Of a stretch of DNA of 64,000 nucleotides, positions 49,574 through 60,972 are shown piece by piece. The stretch is from the NCBI RefSeq assembly GCF_003696215.1, contig NZ_RFFG01000006.1:97436-161435 (forward strand). Reading direction: 5' to 3'. Source of the stretch: Actinomadura harenae. GTDB taxonomy: Bacteria; Actinomycetota; Actinomycetes; Streptosporangiales; Streptosporangiaceae. Below the pieces are notes generated by a model that was given only the letters and a program-made list of their open reading frames with translations, searched no databases and was not told the DNA's origin. The position numbers and the translations under genes are program-made. Numbering within the stretch: position 1 is the stretch's first letter; each line of letters begins with the position of its first letter.

Positions 49574-51034
49574 TCACGCCTGGGCCAGGAGGGAGTCGTA
49601 GCCCGCGGAGCTCTGGCGTCCGGACATGAAGGCCAGGAACTCGCGGACGAACTCGCTGCGCGAGTAGCGGGCGTCCTGGCCGGAGGTCTCGACGTCACGA
49701 GAGAAGGCGGTGCGGAAGAGCGCGCGGTGCTCGACGGCGCTGATCGTCTGGTCGCCGTCGGCGTCGGTCGCCTCGAAGAGGACCTCGGCGACCCTGACCA
49801 GCGCGGGGCTGGCCGCGGACGACGCGGCGGCGGCGTACTCGGCGCGGCTGACCCGGCCGTCGCCGTCGCCGTCGAGGGTGGACGCGAGCTCGCGCCACCA
49901 GCCGGCGAACGCGTCGAACAGGCGCTCCTCTCCGTCCGCGTCGAGGTCCAGGCGGGACGCGACCTCGCGGGCCATGGCGGCGATGTCCGGCCAGGACACG
50001 TAGCCGTCGCCGGTCTGGTCGAGGACCTCGGCGAAGAACCGCTCGGCCGACCGCGCCGCGCTCCCGGAGGCGGACGAGGACGCGCCGTCGCCGGACATCG
50101 GGGACAGCAGGCGGACGAGGGCGGCGGCGCGGCGCTGCTGGCGGCGCAGCGAGGAGAGCAGCGACGGGCCGGATCCGCCGTTCGCGAGGCTGGGATCGAG
50201 GAGACCGATGACCGTGTCGGTCCGCGTCCAGGACTGCGGCAGGACGCGGGCGGCGACGCCGGTGCCCATGTAGACGCCGCGGGTCAGCGTGTGCGCGCCG
50301 GGCACGTCGGCGAGCCCCGCCCGCTGGCGCACGGACTCGGGCAGCGTCGCCTTCAGGAACTCGGTGATCACCGGCCCGGCCATGCCCCGCCCGGCGGCCC
50401 AGAGCGCCGGGTGGCCGCGGAGCAGCGGCGGCGCGGGCATCCGCCCGAACAGCTCGAACAGGATGATCCGCATGGCCTCGGTGTTCTCCAGGCCGCGCTC
50501 GATCACGTCGTCGAAATAGGGCCAGAACTCCTCGACGGTCGCGGGCAGGTGGTCGGCGTTCCCTTCCAGGAGCACCAGGAAGGCCCGGAATTCCTCGTAG
50601 AGGCGGACCATGTCGTCCGCGCTCATGGAAACGCCGCTCATCCGGTTCAGATTCACGGTCGACTCGAACAGGGAGCCGACCACCCAGGCGCGGGCGTCCG
50701 GGTCCATCGCGTTATAGGGACGGCCCTTCGGGTCGACGCCGGCGATGCGCGCGTGCATCCGGTTGAGGCGCGCGCCCTCCTTGTCCCGGACGCGCGGGTC
50801 GGCGTCCAGGACGCGCTGGACGCTGAGCAGCGTGTTGAAGATGCGCCGCCAGGGATGCGCGACGAAGGTGGAGTTCTCGATGAGCGCCGCGCCGATCTGC
50901 GGATGCGCAGCCTCCAGCACCGTCGCGCGGACGACGGCCAGCCCCCACCGGGCGTCCTGGCAGTATCCGTTCAGCAGCGCGTCGGGACAGAGAATCGAGA
51001 TGTCGGGCTGTTCGACGATGGTTTCGGCGCTCAT
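49574..51034 (-). CDS. MpaB/DUF2236-type oxygenase fused to calerythrin-like EF-hands
   Basis: A 486-aa protein. Residues about 20-275 are a DUF2236 (MpaB/latex-clearing-protein) domain: LEAAHPQIGAALIENSTFVA, then RIFNTLLSV, RMHARIAGVDPKGRPYNAMD and ARAWVVGSLFESTVN. These proteins are haem-binding oxygenases acting on prenyl or hydrocarbon chains. Residues 330-470 carry EF-hand loops: D339-D350 (DQTGDGYVSWPD), D388-E399 (DGDGDGRVSRAE), D424-E435 (DADGDQTISAVE), and a degenerate fourth near 449-461. So calcium probably tunes the enzyme. The start overlaps the stop of the cis-prenyltransferase gene (ATGA), implying that it oxidises a polyprenyl product. Confidence 0.82.
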   Translation of the reverse strand: MSAETIVEQPDISILCPDALLNGYCQDARWGLAVVRATVLEAAHPQIGAALIENSTFVAHPWRRIFNTLLSVQRVLDADPRVRDKEGARLNRMHARIAGVDPKGRPYNAMDPDARAWVVGSLFESTVNLNRMSGVSMSADDMVRLYEEFRAFLVLLEGNADHLPATVEEFWPYFDDVIERGLENTEAMRIILFELFGRMPAPPLLRGHPALWAAGRGMAGPVITEFLKATLPESVRQRAGLADVPGAHTLTRGVYMGTGVAARVLPQSWTRTDTVIGLLDPSLANGGSGPSLLSSLRRQQRRAAALVRLLSPMSGDGASSSASGSAARSAERFFAEVLDQTGDGYVSWPDIAAMAREVASRLDLDADGEERLFDAFAGWWRELASTLDGDGDGRVSRAEYAAAASSAASPALVRVAEVLFEATDADGDQTISAVEHRALFRTAFSRDVETSGQDARYSRSEFVREFLAFMSGRQSSAGYDSLLAQA

Positions 51035-51753
51035 CTATTCCCTTTCACCATGGGATTCGGCGACCGGACGTCACCGAACCGTCGTTCGCGGTTCCGGTAG
51101 GCGCCCAGGCATTCATGGAAGTGCTCGGCCCGGAAATCGGGCCAGAGCACCTCGGGGAACACCCATTCGGCGTAGGCGACCTGCCAGAGCATGAAGTTGG
51201 AGATGCGCTGCTCCCCGGACGTCCGGATGACGAGGTCGACGTCCGGGGTGTCGGGATGCGGCAGGTGTTCGGCGAAGCTCTCCTCGGTGACCTGGTCGGC
51301 GGCCACCCCGTCGCGGATCAGGTTCCGCGCGGCCTCGACGATGTCGCGGCGCCCGCCGTGGTCGAACGCCACGGTCAGCGTCATCCCGCGGTTGTCGCGG
51401 GTGAGCTCGACCAGGTCGGCGATGTCCTGCGCCAGTCCCGGCGGGATGCGGGGGTCCGAGACGCCGAGGAACCGGCAGCGGATGCCGCGGGCGCACATGG
51501 AGAGCGCGTGCTTGCGCAGCGTCCGCCGGATCAGGCCCATGAGGAAGTCGATCTCGTCGCTCGGGCGCCGCCAGTTCTCCGTGGAGAAGGCGTACAGGCT
51601 GAGCCAGCGCACGCCCGAGGCCCGCGCCGCCTCGATGACGTCGATGACGGCCGCCTCCGCCGCCCGGTGCCCGGCCGTCCGCGGGAGACACCTCTGCCTT
51701 GCCCAGCGGCCATTGCCGTCCATCACGCAGGCGACATGACGGGGCGCGGTCAT
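51031..51753 (-). CDS. Cis-prenyltransferase (UppS family)
   Basis: A 240-aa isoprenyl diphosphate synthase that adds isopentenyl units in cis. All hallmark blocks are present: VACVMDGNGRWARQR with catalytic D12, SLYAFSTENWRRPSDEI, and LVIRTSGEQRISNFMLWQVAYAEWVF. GTG 51756 is three bases upstream; I use ATG 51753, with GAGGGG before it. The product chain length is not readable. As it is operonic with an MpaB-like oxygenase, this is probably a specialised enzyme rather than the housekeeping undecaprenyl diphosphate synthase. Confidence 0.9.
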   Translation of the reverse strand: MTAPRHVACVMDGNGRWARQRCLPRTAGHRAAEAAVIDVIEAARASGVRWLSLYAFSTENWRRPSDEIDFLMGLIRRTLRKHALSMCARGIRCRFLGVSDPRIPPGLAQDIADLVELTRDNRGMTLTVAFDHGGRRDIVEAARNLIRDGVAADQVTEESFAEHLPHPDTPDVDLVIRTSGEQRISNFMLWQVAYAEWVFPEVLWPDFRAEHFHECLGAYRNRERRFGDVRSPNPMVKGNR

Positions 51754-51891
51754 CACGGGTCCAACCCCTCTGTTTTCACCCCCTAAGCATCCGCTCCTCC
51801 CTCATGACCCGCTTCGGTTAGCGACTATTTGCATCCATACAGTGACGACCTTGTGTCCGAGCCGCGCCCGGCAGCGGCCTCGGGCGGAAGG

Positions 51892-52491
51892 TCAGAAGTT
51901 GATCGCGGCCAGGCCCCAGCCCCGGGCGGCGGCCTCCCGGACGGCGTCGGCCCACTGCACCACCAGGGCCTCGAACTCCTCGAACGCTCCGATCCAGCGG
52001 CCGGGTTCGGCGGCGTGAGCGTCGAAGGGCGCGCGGAGTTCTTGCAGGTGGGGGGCCAGACGCGTCCAGGCGTCCGCGAGGCCCCGGACGGTTTGGGGGG
52101 CGCAGGCGATCAGCATCGTGACGTGCCGGTCGTCGAGCTGCGGGAAGACGCCGGGTTCGAGGTGGTCGCCGGGGTCCTCGGCGAGAAGACGGCCGAAGAA
52201 GGCGTCGCCGTCGGCGCGCACGGACGGGTCGACGGCGTCGCGCATGTGGTCCCAGGAGCGGCCCGTCCAGGCGTGGGGTTTGCCGGAACCTGCGGTGTCA
52301 CGGAACTCGTAGAGGGCGTACCAGGCCATATCGGGATGTTCGGGCCAGACGAGGCCGGGGCGCGGGTCGTACGAGCCGTCCTCAGGGACGAGGGCGCAGA
52401 CGGCGTCCTCGAGGAATCCGTAGCGGGACTCGGGTGGGACGTTCAGGACGTGCGTCCAGTCGACGATGAGAGCGGTGAGGTCCAGGCCCAT
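51892..52491 (-). CDS. Hypothetical protein
   Basis: A 199-aa soluble, Trp- and acid-rich protein beginning MGLDLTALIVDWTHVLNVPP, with AAGGAG 11 bases before ATG 52491. Segments PGLVWPEHPDMAWYALYEF, HAWTGRSWDHMRDAV and WTRLAPHLQELRAPFDAHA give no recognised motif. Codon use is normal for the window, so it is likely real. Lies between the cis-prenyltransferase and MFS genes on the same strand, about 90 bases from the latter. Function not assigned. Confidence 0.55.
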   Translation of the reverse strand: MGLDLTALIVDWTHVLNVPPESRYGFLEDAVCALVPEDGSYDPRPGLVWPEHPDMAWYALYEFRDTAGSGKPHAWTGRSWDHMRDAVDPSVRADGDAFFGRLLAEDPGDHLEPGVFPQLDDRHVTMLIACAPQTVRGLADAWTRLAPHLQELRAPFDAHAAEPGRWIGAFEEFEALVVQWADAVREAAARGWGLAAINF

Positions 52492-52581
52492 GGCGGTTCG
52501 CGCTCCTTGAGATATGGGGAAAGTGCGGCGTGTGAACAGTGTGGGCGGACGCGGCGTGGCCGGGTGTGCACCGTTCCCCGG

Positions 52582-53748
52582 TCATCGCGTCGCCGCCGCC
52601 TTGGCGCGCTTGTCGATCCGTCCTGAGCAGAGGGCGAGGGCGAGCCCTGTGGCGGCCAGTACCGCGCCGATGGCGTTGGGGCCGGTGTAGCCGAATCCGG
52701 CTCTGATCACCATGCCGCCCAGGAACGCGCCGAGCGCGTTGGCGATGTTGAACGCCGACAGGTTCAGCGCGGAGGCCAGGGTGGGAGCGCCGGTGGCCTT
52801 GTCCAGGACGCGCATCTGCAGCGCCGGGACGGTCGCGAACCCGAACAGTCCCAGCATGAACAGGGTGCAGGCGGCGAGGACCTTGCTGTGCGCCGTCACC
52901 ACGAACAGGCTCAGTACGACGGTCAGCCCGGCCAGGAACACGTACAGGCTCGGCATGAGCCGCCGCCCGGCGAACCGGCCCGACACCACGTTGCCGGTGG
53001 CCATGCCCAGCCCGAAGACGACCAGCAGCACCGTCATGCTGGACGCGCCGAACCCGGCGACCGTGGTCATCATCGGCGTGATGTAGGTGAAGGAGGCGAA
53101 CACACCGCCGAAGCCCGCCGTCGTCACCGCCATCGCGAGCCAGACCTGGGGACGCCGCAGCGCCGCCAGTTCCGAGCCCAGCCCCACCTGCTCCTCGGGC
53201 CGCAGATCGCGCGGGACCAGCAAGGCGATGCCGGCCATCGACAGCGCGCCCAGCGCCGCGATCGCCCAGAACGTGGCCCGCCAGCCCGCGACCTGGCCGA
53301 GCCAGGTCACCAGCGGCACCCCGGCCACGTTCGCCATGGTGAACCCGCCGAACAACACCGACATCGCGCTCGCGCGGCGCTCCGGCGGGACGAGCCGCGC
53401 CGCGACCACCGCCCCGACCCCGAACAGCGCCCCCTGCGGCACGCCCGCGACCACCCTGGCCACCAGCAGCACGCCGTAGCCGGAGGCGACCGCCGACAGG
53501 ACGCTGCCCGCCACCAGCAGCGCCGCGACGACCAGCAGGGTCGTGCGGCGGGACAGCCGGGCCGAGGCCGCGGTCAGCAGCGGCGCGCCGACGATCACAC
53601 CGGCGGCGTACCCGGTGATCAGGCCCCCCGCGTCCGGGATCGACACCCCCACGCCCCGGGCGACCTGCGGCAGCAGCCCCATGATCGCGAACTCCGAGGT
53701 CCCCACCCCGAACGCCGTGACGGCCAGGGCGAACAAAGCCAACGGCAT
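52582..53748 (-). CDS. Major facilitator superfamily transporter (AraJ/Cmx-like)
   Basis: A 388-aa, 12-helix proton-coupled efflux protein started at ATG 53748 with GAGGAG upstream. FALAVTAFGVGTSEFAIMGL is the first-helix signature of the DHA1 drug/sugar efflux subgroup (AraJ, chloramphenicol Cmx/CmlR-like); the loop 2-3 basic motif is SARLSRRTTLLVVA, and VARVVAGVPQGALFGVGAV is the antiporter-type helix 5 motif region. Substrate unknown. Divergent from the GlxA-type activator at 53867, its probable regulator. Confidence 0.9.
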   Translation of the reverse strand: MPLALFALAVTAFGVGTSEFAIMGLLPQVARGVGVSIPDAGGLITGYAAGVIVGAPLLTAASARLSRRTTLLVVAALLVAGSVLSAVASGYGVLLVARVVAGVPQGALFGVGAVVAARLVPPERRASAMSVLFGGFTMANVAGVPLVTWLGQVAGWRATFWAIAALGALSMAGIALLVPRDLRPEEQVGLGSELAALRRPQVWLAMAVTTAGFGGVFASFTYITPMMTTVAGFGASSMTVLLVVFGLGMATGNVVSGRFAGRRLMPSLYVFLAGLTVVLSLFVVTAHSKVLAACTLFMLGLFGFATVPALQMRVLDKATGAPTLASALNLSAFNIANALGAFLGGMVIRAGFGYTGPNAIGAVLAATGLALALCSGRIDKRAKAAATR

Positions 53749-53866
53749 GACGCCGCACTCCTCACCAGACGGGAAACGATGACGTGAAACGATCACCGCT
53801 CAGCCTGACCGGCGGGACGCCGCGGGCGTGAGTGGCCGAAACGGCGAGCTGGGATAGATTCCCGCC

Positions 53867-54847
53867 ATGAGGCGTGTGGGAGTCCTGGTCACCGAGCACG
53901 TCCGCGTGTTCGACTACGCCGTGGCCACCGAGGTCTGGGGGCTCGACCGCACCCACCGCGGCGTCCCGTCGTTCGAACTGCGCACCTGCGGGCCGCAGGG
54001 TTCCGCCGTCCCGATGCAGCCGGGGGCGACGTGCGTCCCGGACCACGACCTGGACGGCCTGGACGCCTGCGACCTGGTCGTCGTCCCCGGGGTCCAGAAT
54101 CCGGCCGGGCCCGTCCGTCCGGACGTGTCGGCCGCGCTGCGCGCCGCCCACGCGCGCGGCGCCACGGTGGCGTCCCTGTGTTCGGGTGCGTTCCTCCTGG
54201 CCACGGCGGGCCTCCTGGACGGCCGCCGGGCCACCGCGCACTGGCAGGACGCCGACGAACTCGCCCGCCGCCACCCCGGCGTGACCGTGGACCCCAACGT
54301 CCTGTTCATCGGGGACGGCGCCGTGTGGACCTCGGCGGGCGTGGCCGCGGGCATCGACCTGTGCCTGCACCTGGTCCGCCGCGACCACGGGGCCGCCGTC
54401 GCGGCGGAGATCGCCCGCACCATGGTCACCGCGCCCTTCCGGCCCGGCGGGCAGGCCCAGTTCCTCACCCGCCCCGTTCCGGCCCCCGGCCGCGGGGCCG
54501 ACCCCCTCCCCGAGCTGCGCGCGCGCATCCTCGGCGACCTGGCCCACCCGTGGACGCTCGGCGAGCTGGCGGGCCTGGCGCGCATGTCCGAGCGCACGTT
54601 CTCCCGCCGCTTCGTCCAGGCGACCGGCGCCACCCCGCTGCAATGGCTCCTGACCCAGCGCGTCCTGGCCGCGCAGCAGCTCCTGGAGGTCAGCGACCTG
54701 CCCATCGCCGCCATCGCCCGCCGCTGCGGCTTCGGCAGCCCCCTGACCCTGCGCCACCACTTCACCCGCCACGTCGGCCTGCCGCCCCGCGACTACCGCC
54801 AGTCCTTCGGCACCGGCGTCGGCCGGCCCCGAGCCGCTGACTCCTGA
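53867..54847 (+). CDS. GlxA-type AraC family regulator with DJ-1/PfpI domain
   Basis: A 326-aa regulator. Residues 1-190 are a DJ-1/PfpI-like domain: RRVGVLVTEHVRVFDYA, DLVVVPGVQNPAG and TVASLCSGAFLLATAGLLDG, with the nucleophile-elbow Cys in SLCSGAF retained. Residues 225-320 are the double-HTH AraC domain: WTLGELAGLARMSERTFSRRF and LPIAAIARRCGFGSPLTLRHHF. ATG 53867 lies six bases after TAGATT, so it is probably leaderless. It should activate or repress the divergent MFS gene. Ligand unknown. Confidence 0.92.
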   Translation: MRRVGVLVTEHVRVFDYAVATEVWGLDRTHRGVPSFELRTCGPQGSAVPMQPGATCVPDHDLDGLDACDLVVVPGVQNPAGPVRPDVSAALRAAHARGATVASLCSGAFLLATAGLLDGRRATAHWQDADELARRHPGVTVDPNVLFIGDGAVWTSAGVAAGIDLCLHLVRRDHGAAVAAEIARTMVTAPFRPGGQAQFLTRPVPAPGRGADPLPELRARILGDLAHPWTLGELAGLARMSERTFSRRFVQATGATPLQWLLTQRVLAAQQLLEVSDLPIAAIARRCGFGSPLTLRHHFTRHVGLPPRDYRQSFGTGVGRPRAADS

Positions 54848-54877
54848 CGCCCCTGAGGTGGACGGAACGAGCAGGTG

Positions 54878-55891
54878 TTAGGGCTTGGCGCGGCGGAGGA
54901 CGTAGGGCTGGACGATGCCGAGGCCCTGGACGGGGCGGCGGACCATGCTGGTGATCGTGTAGTCCTCGTTCTCGCCGAGGGCCTCGGCGAGGGACTGGTC
55001 GATGACGACCGTCCCGGGTCGGGCCAGGGCCGTCAGGCGGGCGGCCAGGTTCACCGTGGTGCCGAAGACGTCGCCCATGAGCGGGAGCACCGGGCCGTGC
55101 GCGACGCCCACGCGGACGTCCGGGATCTCGGTCTCGTCCTGGATGGCGGCGGCGATCGAGAGGGCGATCTCGGCGCCGATCTCGGGGGTGTCGCCCGCGA
55201 ACAGGACCTCGTCGCCGAGGGTCTTGACGAGGCGTCCGCCGCAGGTGGCGATGATGTCGGCCGCCGTCTCCTCGAACCACTCGACGACGCGGGCGAGGGC
55301 GATCTCGTCCAGTTCGCGGCTCATCTGGGTGAACGAGACCATGTCGGCGAAACCGACCGTGGTGACGAGGCGTCCGGGGTGGGTCTCGTCCTCGCCCTCC
55401 GCCTCGCGGGACGCGGCGGCGGCCATCGCGCGGGTGCCGGCGGCGGCGAGCTGGCGGCGCCAGGCGTGCACGACGAGCGGCTCGAACTCGTCGATGTGCC
55501 GCTCGGCGATGTCGACGATGGACGACACGGCCTCGGCGGACGGCTGCTCCTGCGGGTCGGTCACGAGCATCGCGCTGAGCAGGTTGACCTGCCATTCGGC
55601 GAGCCGGGTCATGGTCTGCCCGAAGGCCCTGACCAGGCGGATCACGCCGTCCTCGTCCAGGACGCCGTCGTCCATCAGGCGGCGGATGCGGCAGAGCGCG
55701 GCGACGTCACCCTCGGTGTAGGCGACCGCGTCCTCCGGCATGGACGGGTAGCCGAACGCCCGCCACAGCCGCCGCGCGAACTCGGGGGACATCTCGGACA
55801 GGCGCACGGCGTCCACCCGGTTGTACTTCAGCTCGCCGCCGAGCAGCAGCTCCTCGATCTCCTTGGGATCCGGCAGGCCCGCGTCCGACAT
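54878..55891 (-). CDS. Class III adenylate/guanylate cyclase with Rv1264-like N-terminal domain
   Basis: A 337-aa cytoplasmic cyclase from ATG 55891 with GGAGGG upstream. Residues 1-160 are an all-helical regulatory domain (AVAYTEGDVAALCRIRRLMD, IRLVRAFGQTMTRLAEWQ) like the pH-sensing domain of mycobacterial Rv1264. The catalytic domain has metal Asp in VGFADMVSFTQMSRELD, substrate Lys and metal Asp in RLVKTLGDEVLFA, and the transition-state Asn/Arg in VFGTTVNLAARLTA. All essential residues are present, so it should make cAMP, unlike the degenerate homologue at 13719-14708. Confidence 0.9.
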   Translation of the reverse strand: MSDAGLPDPKEIEELLLGGELKYNRVDAVRLSEMSPEFARRLWRAFGYPSMPEDAVAYTEGDVAALCRIRRLMDDGVLDEDGVIRLVRAFGQTMTRLAEWQVNLLSAMLVTDPQEQPSAEAVSSIVDIAERHIDEFEPLVVHAWRRQLAAAGTRAMAAAASREAEGEDETHPGRLVTTVGFADMVSFTQMSRELDEIALARVVEWFEETAADIIATCGGRLVKTLGDEVLFAGDTPEIGAEIALSIAAAIQDETEIPDVRVGVAHGPVLPLMGDVFGTTVNLAARLTALARPGTVVIDQSLAEALGENEDYTITSMVRRPVQGLGIVQPYVLRRAKP

Positions 55892-55936
55892 CTCCCCCTC
55901 CAACATCACGCGATATATCGTGGCGGATCGCGCCGC

Positions 55937-56794
55937 TCAGCGCACATGCACCACATCGCCCGCACTCACGGGAAGCACCCCTTCGGGTCCGGCCACGACG
56001 AGCCGTCCCTCGAGGTCGACGTCCTTGGCATGACCGTGGAGCTCGGCGCCGCCCGGCAGCTCGACGCGGATCTCGCGGCCGAGCGTCGCGCACAGGTCCC
56101 GGTAGTCGGCGCGCAGGCCGCAGATGTCCGGATCGCCGGACGCGGCGACCCACTCGCGGTAGCGGCCCTCGATGTCGCGGGCGATGGCGCGCAGCAGCGA
56201 CGCGCGGTCCGACAGCGGCGCGCCCTCGATGGCCAGGGACGTCGCGGCCGGGACGGGCAGCTCGTCCTCGCTCAGCGACACGTTCAGCCCGACGCCGACG
56301 ACGATCGCGCCGTCGATCTTCTCGACGAGGATCCCGGCGAGCTTCCGCCCCTCGACCAGAACGTCGTTCGGCCACTTCAGGACGGCGGCGACCTCGGTGT
56401 CGCCGTCCGCGCCGGGGAAGAACCGGTCGCCCGCCGCGCCGAACCCGGTCACCCGGCGCACCGCCGACGCGACCGCGACACCCGTCAGCAGCGGCGCCCA
56501 CGCCAGCCGCTCGATCGGGACGTCCGGCCTCAGCAGCATCGAGAACGCCAGCCCGGACCGCGCGGGAGCGGTCCACGTGCGGCCGAGGCGTCCGCGTCCG
56601 GCGGTCTGCAACTCGGTCGCGAGCAGAACACCCTCGTCCTCCCCCGCGCGCGCGAGAGCGCCGAGGTCGGCGTTGGTCGATCCGGTCTCCTCCACCACCC
56701 GCACGCTCTGCCACAGCCCACCGGGCCGGACGAGCGCGCGCGCGAGCGCCGCCTCATGGAGCGGCGGCCGGTCGAGGTTCCCATAACGAGTCAC
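55937..56794 (-). CDS. birA: Biotin--[acetyl-CoA-carboxylase] ligase
   Basis: A 285-aa monofunctional (no HTH) biotin protein ligase. Catalytic blocks are VVEETGSTNADL, LLATELQTAGRGRLGRTW with the biotinyl-AMP GRGRxGR loop, VLKWPNDVLVEGRKLAGIL with the catalytic lysine, and VVGVGLNVSL. The C-terminal small domain ends GPEGVLPVSAGDVVHVR. GTG 56794 is preceded six bases upstream by TTGGAT. It would biotinylate acyl-CoA carboxylase alpha subunits, whose partner beta and epsilon subunits are encoded 4-6 kb away. Confidence 0.93.
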   Translation of the reverse strand: MTRYGNLDRPPLHEAALARALVRPGGLWQSVRVVEETGSTNADLGALARAGEDEGVLLATELQTAGRGRLGRTWTAPARSGLAFSMLLRPDVPIERLAWAPLLTGVAVASAVRRVTGFGAAGDRFFPGADGDTEVAAVLKWPNDVLVEGRKLAGILVEKIDGAIVVGVGLNVSLSEDELPVPAATSLAIEGAPLSDRASLLRAIARDIEGRYREWVAASGDPDICGLRADYRDLCATLGREIRVELPGGAELHGHAKDVDLEGRLVVAGPEGVLPVSAGDVVHVR

Positions 56795-56857
56795 ACCACT
56801 ATCCAACCCCACCCCGCGGCGTGGCCCATCGGCAGCACGCGATCTAAGGTGCACTTT

Positions 56858-57646
56858 GTGGACGGAGTGACGCTTAAGCGCGACAAGCAGAACGAACACG
56901 TGGCCGAGATCGTGCTCGACCGGCCCGAGGCCCTGAACGCCCTGTCGACCGCGATGGCGCGGCGCCTGGCGGCGGTGTGCGCGGAGGTCGCCGCGGACGG
57001 CTCGGTCCGCGCGGTCGTCCTGTCGGCCTCCGGCGACAAGGCGTTCTGCGTGGGCGCGGACCTCAAGGAACGCAACGCCATGACCGACGACGAGATCCTG
57101 GCGCAGCGGCCGGTGTTCCGCGCGGCCTTCGGCGGCGTGCTGAACCTGCCGCAGCCGGTGATCGCGGCCGTGCACGGCTACGCGCTGGGCGGCGGCTGCG
57201 AGTTCGCGCTGTCCTGCGACATGATCGTCGCGGACGAGACCGCCGTGTTCGGGCTGCCCGAGGTGACCGTCGGGCTCGTCCCGGGCGGCGGCGGGACGCA
57301 GCTCGCGATGCGCAAGATCGGCTCCGGCCGCGCCGCCGACCTCGTCCTCACCGGACGCCGCCTGACCGCGGACGAGGCCGCCGGGCTGGGCCTGGCCGAC
57401 CGGCGTGTCGCGAAGGGCGAGGCGCGCACGGAGGCCCTGTCCATCGCGTCCCGGATCGCGAAGAACTCCCCGATCGCCGTCCGCGCCGCCAAGCGCGCGA
57501 TGCGCATCGGCGGCGACCTCCCGCTGGAGGCCGGCCTCGACGTGGAGGAGAACGCCTGGCGCACCGTCGCCTTCTCCCCCGACCGCCGCGAGGGCATCGC
57601 CGCCTTCGCCGAGAAGCGCACCCCCGACTGGTCCGCCCCCGCCTGA
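56858..57646 (+). CDS. Enoyl-CoA hydratase/isomerase family protein
   Basis: A 262-aa crotonase. The oxyanion hole is formed around ASGDKAFCVGADLKER and VIAAVHGYALGGGCEFALSCD; the two catalytic glutamates are in GGGCEFAL and GLPEVTVGLVPGGGGTQL, so it is a true hydratase type. It adds water to 2-enoyl-CoA. GTG 56858 is seven bases after TAAGGT (leaderless). Divergent from birA, with a strong bidirectional terminator downstream. Confidence 0.92.
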   Translation: MDGVTLKRDKQNEHVAEIVLDRPEALNALSTAMARRLAAVCAEVAADGSVRAVVLSASGDKAFCVGADLKERNAMTDDEILAQRPVFRAAFGGVLNLPQPVIAAVHGYALGGGCEFALSCDMIVADETAVFGLPEVTVGLVPGGGGTQLAMRKIGSGRAADLVLTGRRLTADEAAGLGLADRRVAKGEARTEALSIASRIAKNSPIAVRAAKRAMRIGGDLPLEAGLDVEENAWRTVAFSPDRREGIAAFAEKRTPDWSAPA

Positions 57647-57650
57647 CGTC

Positions 57651-57695
57651 CGGCCGAAGCGCATCGCGGCGCGTGGTCGCGATGCGCTTCGGCCG
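57651..57695. terminator. Bidirectional terminator after the enoyl-CoA hydratase gene
   Basis: CGGCCGAAGCGCATCGCG (57651-57668) and CGCGATGCGCTTCGGCCG (57678-57695) form a perfect 18-bp stem with a 9-nt loop, between convergent genes. Confidence 0.8.
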
Positions 57696-57707
57696 TGAGT
57701 TCGCCTG

Positions 57708-58145
57708 TCAGAGGGTCTTGCGCATGTGGACGGCGTGGCGGCCGTCGAAGGTCTCGCGGCCGGTCTGGCGGTAGCCGCGGCGTTCGTAGCGGGCGATGTT
57801 GCTGGTCATCTTCTCGTTGGTGATCAGGCGCAGAGCGGGAAGGCCCAGGTCGCGGGCCTGGTCCTCGGCGAAGTCGAGCAGCTGCCGACCGCGGCCGCCG
57901 CCCTGGGCGGACGGGTCGACGGCGACGTTGTCCACGTACAGGACACCGTCCTCAGGGATGAGGACGATCAGGCCGGACAGGTCGTCCAGGACGTGGACGC
58001 GGCCCGCGTCGATCAGCGCGGCGTAGTCCGCCCCCATCGGCAGCGGACGGGTGCCGATGAGCTCCGCCCACGGGGTGTACGCGGCCTCGACGACCCGCTC
58101 GATCGCAGGACGGTCGGACGGGACGGCAAGCCTGATGTCAGGCAT
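57708..58145 (-). CDS. GNAT family N-acetyltransferase
   Basis: A 145-aa single-domain acetyltransferase. IRLAVPSDRPAIERVVEAAY is the N-terminal alpha1-alpha2 region; VLYVDNVAVDPSAQGGGRGRQLLDFAEDQA is motif A with the QGGGRGR pyrophosphate loop; TNEKMTSNIARYERRGYR is motif B. AGGAGA precedes ATG 58145. Acceptor unknown. Downstream of ppc on the same strand with a 34-base gap, so they may be cotranscribed. Confidence 0.88.
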   Translation of the reverse strand: MPDIRLAVPSDRPAIERVVEAAYTPWAELIGTRPLPMGADYAALIDAGRVHVLDDLSGLIVLIPEDGVLYVDNVAVDPSAQGGGRGRQLLDFAEDQARDLGLPALRLITNEKMTSNIARYERRGYRQTGRETFDGRHAVHMRKTL

Positions 58146-58179
58146 GTGCTGGTTCTCCTAGTCGTGGGGGGTCTGAGGC

Positions 58180-60816
<2,637 letters not shown>

Positions 60817-60972
60817 GGGCCCAGAGTAGTGAGCGGCCCCGGACGCCCCGAGCACCGCGTCCCCTTCTACGCGCGCGTGCAGGCGCCCGTGTGACCACGT
60901 GGTTCTTCCGCCGGGCACGGAGGCGGACCCCGGGCGTCGGGGGGTGGTCAGCGGCCGGTTACGCTTCACGGC

